Assembly: GCA_029448655.1 (NCBI GenBank)
Contig: JACCLO010000016.1
Location: 310,001 to 374,000 of the forward strand
Source: Wolfiporia cocos
Taxonomy: Eukaryota; Basidiomycota; Agaricomycetes; Polyporales; Phaeolaceae
Length of the DNA: 64,000 nt
Reading direction: 5' to 3'
The notes under the pieces are model-generated. The model ran no database searches, was not told where the DNA came from, and saw only the letters and a list, made by a program, of their open reading frames with translations. Below, piece by piece: positions 1-8,700 of this stretch; position 1 is the first letter of the stretch; each line of letters begins with the position of its first letter. The translations under genes and the position numbers were made by a program.

Positions 1-99
1 CCATCCAGTCGAAGTCCCTGGACATTGTAAGGGAGTGTAGAGCCTCACAAGCAGGCAGTGCTTTTCGTGTTCCTACAACAGCTAGACGATATACTGCTG

Positions 100-910
100 A
101 TAGATGTTCTTCAAGGCTGTTCAACAAATACACAATCAAAGTGGATCACACAAATCTGATATTAATATTAATGATATATCATCTGTACTTGACAGATGCG
201 CATATCAAAATATGTGATTCAGGATTGCTCATCTGACAGATGACAAGTTTATTCCATTCAGAGAGATCTGCTGCACCGTACTATATGTTTTGCATATCAT
301 CTCTGACAGGTACCATTTAGGAAGCAGTGGCTGACTATGAGCGGCACGATATTATAGTGATACAAGGATGTGCAATATTGCTGAGGTGTGCCAAGTCAGT
401 GTCTTGTGTCTCGAATCATGATGGTTTGCTTGTTGAAGTTGTTCACAGGAGTTCAGGCTATATATGCCAGCACTTCTGGTTTCGCGTGGTCATGGGGTCG
501 TGTCCAAGTCCGTAACAAGCTAGGATTTAGGTCAGCTATAACACTTAAAATTTTGAAACCCTGTTGCATGGAGGCATACCCATGCTGCTTATTGTGTCTG
601 TGTAGTTTGCAGTATCAAACTCTGCTGAATCTTTTCAACGATGCGACCATCCATCATACCATATTCTGGATCTTGGAAAGACCAGAACTAGAGATGGCTT
701 TGAAATTGGTGTCTCAGCCAAAGGTATTTCTGCATCATCACATGCATTTGTTATATCTAGTTCCGACCAAGGCTTGTAGCTAGAAACAGATTTGTGGTTG
801 AAATAAATATGCTGCAAGCTCCAGCATCCCCACAATGGTGACACAACATGACACAAGTATATGACATAGGATGTCTGCCGAAATGCCTTTGGTCAGCATG
901 CTGGCTCGAT
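100..910. repeat. Diverged duplicate of the segment at 27.64-28.34 kb
   Basis: This stretch and 27640-28340 share the same landmarks in the same order: a run about a dropped base before 'gatgacaagtt', a block around 'agatctgctg', then 'gctgactatgagcg', and later 'caagctaggattt'. Both copies carry short reading frames that do not match each other, so I see no coding role. In the second copy the block lies directly upstream of the intact OYE gene. This suggests the left edge of the window once belonged to a similar duplicated unit. The limits are approximate. Confidence 0.55.
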
Positions 911-947
911 TTAGTCCCGGTTCTGGATCTTAATGCCTTACTATCAC

Positions 948-1019
948 TGGACCACTTCTGCACAATGGGCCAATTCTGCACAATGGACCACTTCTGCGCA
1001 ATGGACCACTTTTGCACAA
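948..1019. repeat. Tandem repeat, 4 x 18 nt
   Basis: Four consecutive 18-nt units of the form TGGACCACTTCTGCACAA, each differing from the others by one to three bases. Because 18 is a multiple of three, the minus strand reads as a six-residue repeat built on VQKWS. I see no gene around it, so this is most simply a small satellite inside repeat debris. Confidence 0.85.
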
Positions 1020-1599
1020 TCGACTCTACAGAGGCAACAGTGCATCGAAAAATCATGGAAATATTCGTGTAGATACTATACTTGTAGATGAGGTTTGACA
1101 TAGAAAGGCGTTCCTGGCTTATGTCATTGTGCACAGCAACAAACATTGTGTTTTCAGAGCTCCGAGGACCTGGGTATGATGTAACTTTGTAAGATCTGGT
1201 CCGATCCCGTAATCTGAGCACTCTGGCTTTGTTTTAGAAGGAAGCCATACATTGAAATGATATACATAACATGTTGCTCAAGGCAGGCATCAAGCTGTTG
1301 CAGGAACTTTCAAAAAATATTGTTCAGGTGTGACAATCTGTGGGCACCCTTTCTGTCATGGAAATCACACCTAGAAACTCTGATCCAGCAAATAGCGCCA
1401 CTAGTGTGCACTGGCATCAGGTGCCCATGCTATCAACAAGCAGTGAGTGCATGCATGAACAAATGCTAGTTAATCATGCCAAAGGCCAAAATCCTTTGTG
1501 GAAGGGCTCCCAGAAGCTCGTGGACACTGCAAGGCAAATTGGAACAGCTTATATTGCAGGCATGTGCAGCTGTCCAGTCCGGTCAATTGGAAAATCTTT

Positions 1600-2273
1600 T
1601 TACAATTATTTTATTTTTGACGCACACAGAACTCACCATTAGTCAGGTATGATATAGGGACTTGTTGTGCAGCCAACCCCGAGAGACTTGTGATTGTACT
1701 GGGTGCAACCCCAGTTGTACTAGCTTACTAGGGCTTGTTTCAAACCTGACAGATCCAACTCTGTCACCATTTTGTATCTATCTACTGATCAACAGATGGC
1801 ATTCAACCACCATACCCCTATCATTGCTATCTATCATTACAGATATATCACTACATACTTATCATACATTTCAGGCTAGAGCATACATAGTAGCAGTGAC
1901 ATCTGGGATGCATAGAACCTTAAATAGTCAGTGTAGTATATAAATGCATGTTACTGTTGTCAAGGCTCTTTAGCTTGGCCTTGTTGTAGTAACAAGAGTC
2001 TTATACTCATTCTCAAACTTGGGAAACCAAGCTCAGTATTGACCAAGCTCCAGGACCAAATCCTCTAAGTGCACATTGACTTATAGGGCCCTATGACCCT
2101 CTATCCTCTAAGCTCCCTAGCTTATAGGACTGAATGCAAGTTAACATGTCTTGTCTATAAGAACTTATATCCTCAACTCAGGATATCAAATGAAGCACTA
2201 GTCCCTCAGACTTAGTGTTGAAGAAATATATTTGTGGACTTGAATATAGCAAACAGGTATACATTCCATAACA
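1600..2273 (+). mobile_element. Decayed solo LTR, family D copy 1
   Basis: This segment is collinear with 15749-16413: both share the start 'attattttatttttg', the block around 'cacagaactcaccatt', a TATA-like 'agtatataaa' near 1935 and 16110, and the end 'ggtatac..tcc/cccataaca'. A TATA box inside a 600-700 bp unit ending in CA fits a solo LTR. The left terminus is too diverged to place and no target duplication is visible. Confidence 0.5.
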
Positions 2274-2319
2274 AACCTCCTTACTGCATCTTGTGAGTCC
2301 GGTATCTCACAGCATTATT

Positions 2320-3332
2320 CAACACTTTGGAGGCGGTTCCATGGTGACACAGCCTCATACATCTGCACACAGGAAGCTCTTGACTGATGCACAAGAACAG
2401 GTAGTAGCTGAATGGATACACTTTCTACAGGCCATCCAGTGTGCAAAGACACTATATGGCCATATGTCATAGACATATGTGGTCATTATCCTTCAACAAA
2501 GTGGATTTGCAAATTCATGGAGTGGTATCATGGGATATTCTTCTTCTCCTGAGGTGATCAACAACAGTTCAAAATCCGAGGTGGTAGCTTAGAGCTCATC
2601 ACAGTCATTGAATGCATTTCAGCCAATGGCAAAAACATAGCACCTGGACTTATTTCCCAAGGGTCTTATATTGATCCAGAATGTGCTGAGGTTGATCCAG
2701 ACACATGGTATGTCATTAATTGTATTGTAGTGAAGGGATGAGCAATTTTCCTGATTGGTGCTTAGCCTTGCAACATCAGAGAATGGGTGGACGAACAATC
2801 TTCTCTGTTTCCAATGGTTCCAGAAGTCATTCATTCCCCAAGCAAAGGCTCATAACAGGACAGGGAAGCTGATCCTTCTTATCTTTGATGGGCATGGTTC
2901 ACATATCCAAGATGAAATCAAGGATCTAGCCATGGAGAATAACATTGAGCTCTTTGCCTTGCCTGCACACATGTCACACAAGTTACAGCCACTTGATGTG
3001 GGTGTCTTTGGCCCCATGCAGAAGGTGTGGTTGAACTAGTGCAATGACTATGCACAAAGGACTCACAAGGACATGCAGTGCCATCACATTGTCCATGAGT
3101 ATATGGCTGCATGCAAGACAGCCTTTACTGGGCACAATATTCTGCAAGCATTTTGTAAGAGTGGTATCAGGCCACTCAACCCTGTTGTGTTCACCAACAA
3201 TGACTTTGCACCTAGTGTTACTACTTCTGTGATTACACGACGTTCTCTGTCATATCCAACAGATCTCCCACCATCATGGAATGATACTGTTCCCTCCTCC
3301 AACAGCTCTGATTACTGACCCAGCTTACCACC
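2320..3332 (+). pseudogene. pogo-like (DDE_1) transposase, first part, broken
   Basis: The plus strand carries remnants of a Tc1/mariner-superfamily pogo transposase in several frames. In order they are a CENPB-type helix-turn-helix stretch (about 2370-2440), the central 'VIE..SANG' block (2605-2640), the GWTNN block at 2785, and the catalytic DGHGSH block at 2890-2905 followed by PLDVGVFGP at 2990-3015. The tail around 3160-3210 ends in NNDFAPS. Stops and frameshifts interrupt it, so it is dead. The tail breaks off at 3332 where the gypsy element entered. Its reading frame resumes at 12507 once the insertions are removed, which supports a single interrupted gene. Confidence 0.8.
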
Positions 3333-3715
3333 TGTCACGGGCAAAAGCTTTCCCTAACGACAACGAGATCGATCCGGTCCCCCGAGTCCCCAAACCCAGC
3401 CAGGCCCGGATCATACCATGGAAGGAGCCCAATAACGCCTAGATAACGATACAAGGCCCGGTTCACACACGGCCACGATGACCGCTACGTATTTGATATA
3501 TCCTACGCTTCTATGTTTCAGAGTCTGGCTTAGACCCCTATCCTAGTCTCGCACCAGACTCCCTAATTACCATATATAGCCATTACTGTACAAATATGTA
3601 CAAACGACCTACTAGTATAATAGCAGGCCTCGTTCAGCTGGTAACCCCAGTCTGAACTTGGCGTCCATCCACTTCGCTCCCCTCAGTTCGCTCTAAGGTT
3701 TTAGTGGCCTTGTCA
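3333..3715 (+). repeat. 5' LTR of the gypsy element (383 bp)
   Basis: The LTR starts TGTCAC and ends GTCA. By position, U3 is about 3333-3648 and R-U5 about 3649-3715. The first 108 nt also encode, in the 3' copy, the last ~36 residues of Pol. In this 5' copy the same reading frame is present but has no upstream coding context. Confidence 0.95.
3615..3659 (+). promoter_or_regulatory. Predicted retrotransposon promoter and transcript start
   Basis: A TATA-like TATAATA at 3615-3621 lies 28-34 nt upstream of AGTCTGAACTT (3649-3659). That 11-mer is exactly complementary to 3717-3727 just past the LTR. In Tf1 of fission yeast the first 11 nt of the mRNA fold back on the primer site, so I infer the transcript begins at 3649. 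Between 3649 and the gag start at 3915 there is no other ATG. The spacing and the match are seen; the start site itself is inferred. Confidence 0.7.
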
Positions 3716-3716
3716 T

Positions 3717-3727
3717 AAGTTCAGACT
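3717..3727 (+). other. Self-primer binding site (Tf1-like)
   Basis: AAGTTCAGACT begins one nucleotide after the 5' LTR, where a primer-binding site belongs. It does not start with the TGG expected of a tRNA 3'-end complement. Instead it is a perfect 11-nt complement of 3649-3659 in the LTR, with one further possible G-U pair. This is the arrangement of self-primed Tf1/sushi-type elements. Confidence 0.75.
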
Positions 3728-3914
3728 CCCCTACTGTCGACGATTATCCCGACAGTTTTATCATCTTTTATCAAACAAACCAAAGTTTCGCCAAAACGAC
3801 GATCCTACACCTATCCAACCCCTCCAGACCAGGGGAAAAGTTCTTTTTCGATTCTCTCAGAATACCGTTCTGCGTACACACACCCGGAGCTTACATAAAC
3901 CAACAGTACATACG

Positions 3915-5723
3915 ATGGAACGCGAAACATACAGCCCAGCTCCTTCGACTTCGCATGTGGGCGCAGGACTGCGAGAGGAAAGAAGCGTCGGTAGTTACCG
4001 ACCAAGACGGAACACACGTAGACCGAGTCCTCAACCGGAGACGGAGGAGACTAGTCAACAAAGAGCGAGACGCCTTAAGGCAAAGGCGCCTCAACATGGG
4101 CGGGAGGAGTATGTAGGTGGCATACTCGACGTCCCCTCACAATACGCCCTGCGCGTAGCCGACAGCATGCGCGAGGAGAGAGACACAGCCGACCGCGAGG
4201 AATACGAGAGGCTGAAAAGAAAATTCGAAGGTGCGCCATCACAAGCGTACATCGAAGAAGAGGATGAAGACGACCGCGGTTACACCACCGCGGGCGAGAT
4301 GGAGGTAACCTGGCCATTGCGAAGGAAGCCCTTTGCAGGAGCCGGGGAAGACGAACTACCCCCGATCTTCAATCTAGACATCCAAGACAACCAGGACGGG
4401 ATGAATACCCAACAACCACCCGTCCACACCCACATCCTCACACCACCACCAATCGTTCCAGCCCCGGAACGCGCCCCGGAGCGGGTAAGATTAACCTGGG
4501 AAGAAGACGAATATCCCTCGCGACCCACATCCCCCAACTTCCCTCATCGAGTAGCACTATACGCTGAAGCACTCCACAAGCTTCGATATTGGGACGACGA
4601 GAAGGTTGGAGATTACATCCACGGCGCGGTAGGTCTTCAACACAAGACCCGCGATATGGAAAGGCGAGCGGCAGAACGACTCGCTCCTCTCGACGAGGAC
4701 TCCGACACGCCGTCACCCAACAAACGCATGAGCGACACTCTACCACCACCAGAACGCGCTCCGGCTCCCAGCCCGAAAACCCGCTCAGGATACCACGCCT
4801 TAGACACGGTACCCGCGTACCAAGGGGAGTTTGACATCCTCAGGACACGAGAGCAGCGTAACGTGCCACCTAAATGGCAAATCCCACAGGTCAGCGAAAG
4901 ACGCCGCGAGACCTTCACACCAATACCGACAGCGCGCAACCCACCCATCTACTCCCAGTCTCGGAGACGAACGGTGAAAGAACCACCAATCTTCGACGAC
5001 GACAAAGTCAAATTCCGCGACTGGTGGATGCGGATGATACAGTATCTGGCCTCGCAGCGCCAGTACATGGAGACGTCGCACGATCGCATCGAGTGCGCAA
5101 TGTCGTATATCAGAGGCGACAAGGTAGACCAGTGGTTCGCGAACATGTTCGCAACCTACTTCAACGAAGAAACCGGGTGGTGGGAGATCCACTTCGATTT
5201 TTTCAAACAGGAACTCTTCACTAGGTTCGAGGATCCTGACAGAGAAAAGCGGGCGCGACGACAGCTCACCGCGCTCAAAATGGTATTCGGTAAGTCAAAC
5301 GAATACTTTACCGAAATCGAAACGCTGTGCCGAGAAGCAGGAGTCGACATGGACAACGAGTTCGTCCTGCAGGCGGTAGAAAAGAACGTACCCTCCTCCG
5401 TCTACGAACCTGTATACGCCTCGTTCTCGACCCAGCGCGACTTCCACCACAGGAAGGTGCCGGTACCCAAAAAAGTACCAACCTTGGAAAGAGGCCATCA
5501 TGGACTTCGACCAAGCCCTGTGGAGACGTGCTCAGGATCGCGCGGAGCAGAAGAACGAGGAGGCAAAGACCAAGGGCAAGGAGAAAAAGAAAGACTCCAA
5601 CACCCCCAAGAAGGTCTACAACTCCCCTGCCGCCGATCGAGTGTGCAAATTCTGTCAGAAAAAGATGGGCGAACGCCCTACCTCCGCCTGCACCACGCCA
5701 ACCTGGCACATCCCCATGCGTGA
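3915..5723 (+). CDS. gag: Gag polyprotein
   Basis: A 602-codon reading frame starting at the first ATG of the predicted transcript. The N-terminal half is hydrophilic, proline- and charge-rich and probably disordered. Residues ~355-510 form a retrotransposon Gag capsid domain (Retrotrans_gag type), with the KFRDWWMRM start, the helical VDQWFANMF stretch and the FTRFEDPD region. Beyond about residue 510 (nt ~5440) the frame turns arginine/histidine-rich and unconvincing. The +1 frame, open from 5380, continues in a Gag-like way (KKYQPWKEAI, then lysine-rich). The natural Gag therefore probably switches frame between 5440 and 5480, near the A-run at 5469-5474, by programmed +1 shifting or because this copy has an indel. 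Gag assembles the particle. Confidence 0.85.
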   Translation: MERETYSPAPSTSHVGAGLREERSVGSYRPRRNTRRPSPQPETEETSQQRARRLKAKAPQHGREEYVGGILDVPSQYALRVADSMREERDTADREEYERLKRKFEGAPSQAYIEEEDEDDRGYTTAGEMEVTWPLRRKPFAGAGEDELPPIFNLDIQDNQDGMNTQQPPVHTHILTPPPIVPAPERAPERVRLTWEEDEYPSRPTSPNFPHRVALYAEALHKLRYWDDEKVGDYIHGAVGLQHKTRDMERRAAERLAPLDEDSDTPSPNKRMSDTLPPPERAPAPSPKTRSGYHALDTVPAYQGEFDILRTREQRNVPPKWQIPQVSERRRETFTPIPTARNPPIYSQSRRRTVKEPPIFDDDKVKFRDWWMRMIQYLASQRQYMETSHDRIECAMSYIRGDKVDQWFANMFATYFNEETGWWEIHFDFFKQELFTRFEDPDREKRARRQLTALKMVFGKSNEYFTEIETLCREAGVDMDNEFVLQAVEKNVPSSVYEPVYASFSTQRDFHHRKVPVPKKVPTLERGHHGLRPSPVETCSGSRGAEERGGKDQGQGEKERLQHPQEGLQLPCRRSSVQILSEKDGRTPYLRLHHANLAHPHA

Positions 5724-8700
5724 CGCAGGATATAAGTATACGCCGGGCAAGTCCTACGCGGCCGCTACAAGCGGCACCACTCAAACTCGACCATCTGGCT
5801 CGAAGCCCGCTAAGCAGCAGCTTCGAGAACTAACCGACGAAGAGTGGCAGCGCATGGCTGCCGAATACGAAGAAGAGTCGAAAGACTCCAAGAAGACAGA
5901 GGTAAGCAAAATCGCCTCGAATCGTTTTCACCTTCTCAACGTCGAAGAAGTAAGCGACGACGATGACCAAGAAGTGTACGGCTCCGCGATGGACACTATG
6001 AGTCAAGCGGGGGGCTCAGATTATTTAGACGACGATGCGAGTTCTGTATACAGCGAAGACTCCTTTTGTACAGCCCAAGAGGAGCTCCGTGAATCCACGG
6101 CTCGCCCGGGGGTTAAACCGGGGCTTAATTCCTCTTTAGACGACAGAATGAATGTGGATACAGAACCCATCGTCGTCTCTGAGGACATAGACATGAAAGA
6201 CGCGAACGATCAACCAAAGAAAAGGAAGATCCGCCGCGTTAAGAAAAAGACAGAGACTCTGGACATCTATCTAGATGATCTGCGAGCCACAATTCCAGAG
6301 CAGAAAAGCGACGAAGCAGCTGGATACGACTTGTACTCAGCTGAAGAAACCATCGTCCCTGCTCACGGAAAAGAGAACATCGATACTGGCATAAAAATAA
6401 GGATGCCCGATGGAGTTTATGGTCGCATTGCCCCCAGATCAGGGCTTGCGAACAAAGGAATTGACGTCTTGGCCGGTGTAATCGATCAAGATTACACTGG
6501 CCGACTGGTCGTTATGCTAATAAATCATTCCGACACAGATCTAGTCGTCAACTACAAGGACAGGATCGCTCAGCTGATCCTAGAACAGAACAAGAACCCG
6601 CGCGTCAAAATTGTCAAGCGCATTCGCGAGACAACGCGTGGTACGGCAGGCTTCGGATCCACAGACAAGATCCGAGGTAGTCACGTCGTGTTCGGACAAG
6701 GACGATGCGGACGACAAATTGCAGTCCCCGTCATGATCCATAGCCCCCACGAACGTACCATCACCACCACCGCCTTAATCGACTCGGGATCAACGGGATC
6801 GGTGGTCGACTACGAGTTCGCCCAGAAACACGAACTCAACATCCAACCACTAGAACGACCTGTACGCGTACAAAACGCTGACGGTAGTCCTAATGGAGGA
6901 GGCACCATGACGCACTACGTAGAGATGCAAATCCAAATTGGTACGCATCTCGAAAATAGAAAATTCAATGTGAGCAAGCTAGGCTTGCACGACATCTTTC
7001 TAGGATTCGACTGGTTGGAACAACATAACCCCACCATCGACTGGAGGAAAAAGGCGATCGATTTCGACAAATGCGATTGCGAACACGAGCACCTCGAAGA
7101 AGGAGACCAAGTGTTCATGATTGACGCCACGGTATGGCTTAGATACGCCAGCGAATGCAAAGAACACATTCGCAACCGACTCGAGACGTGGGAAGCAGGG
7201 GAAACTGCACTACGAGGTGATGTCTACCCCGTTACTTCAGAACAAATCGCTGCCGTGAAAGCCACAGAGATGGACATAGCAGCGAAGAAAACAACGGAAG
7301 CAAAAACGTTCGAAGAAGTCGTGCCCGAACATCTACACGACTTCAAAGACGTTTTTGAGGAAGGCGAGTTCGACAAGCTCCCCGACCGACGACCATGGGA
7401 CCATGCGGTCGAACTTCTACCGGACGCCAAACCCTTCTGCGGTAAGATATATCCCCTCTCGCCACAACAACAGAAGGTATTGGACGAGTTCCTGGAGGAA
7501 CAATTACGTACGGGACGTATCCGACCATCTAAATCACCCTGGGGCGCTCCGTTCTTTTTCGTAAAAAAGAAAGACGGCAAATTACGACCCATACAAGATT
7601 ACCGCAAGCTAAATCAGATGACGAAGAAAAACAAGTACCCGTTACCTCTGATTAGCGAGCTACTCAACAAGCTCAAACGAGCTAAGTTCTTCAGCAAACT
7701 CGACGTCAGATGGGGATACACTAACATCCGCATCGCTGAAGGAGACGAGGAAAAGAGCGCGTTCATAACCAACAGAGGGTTATACGACCCCCTCGTCATG
7801 TTCTTTGGAATGTGCAACGCACCAAGCACATTCCAAACCATGATGAACGACATATTCCGGGAGCTCATACTACAAGGGAAGGTCATCGTATATCTAGACG
7901 ACATACTGATCTTCACCGAGACTCTCGAAGAACACCGGCTTATCACGCGCAAGGTACTCGAGGTACTACGTGAACATAAGCTAACGTGCAAGCCGGAAAA
8001 ATGCGAGTTCGAGAAAGCCGAGGTCGAATACCTAGGCCACATCATCTCACACGGCAGCATCAAGATGGACCCGGTAAAGGTCCAAGGTATCACCCTGTGG
8101 CCGACGCCAAAGAACAGGAAGGAGGTACAGAGCTTCTTAGGGTTCGCCAACTTCTACCGCCGATTCATCAAGGGGTACAGTACATTGGCGCGGCCATTAA
8201 TCGCCCTAACAGCGGACGTTCCGTTCAAATGGGACAAGGCCGAACAAGACACGTTCGATCTCATGAAGAGGTTGTTCACAGAGGCCCCCATTTTGGGATC
8301 CCCCACGGATACAGACCCTTTCCGAATCGAAGCTGACGCCTCCAACTTCGCGACAGGCGCCGTACTCTTACAACGACAAGAGTCTATTTGGAGACCCATC
8401 GCATACCTCTCCAAGGGTTTCACGCCCGCGGAAAAGAACTACGAGATATACGACAGGGAACTCCTCGCCATCATGCGAGCATTAGATGAGTGGCGACACT
8501 TTATACAGGGATCCGCTGACGCAACCGAAGTCTGGAGCGATCACAAGAACCTGGAGTACTTCAAAACGCCCCAGAAGATCAACCCGCGACAAGCACGCTG
8601 GATGACCGAGCTGCAGGAGTTCGACATCAAGCTCACGCACATCCCTGGTACAAAGAACATACGTGCCGACCCACTCTCACGACGCATCGACTGGGACGAC

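Noticed and set aside
5327..5833. Third gene overlapping the gag-pol junction
   Set aside because: Arg/Pro-rich frames on both strands are reading-frame shadows of gag and pol.
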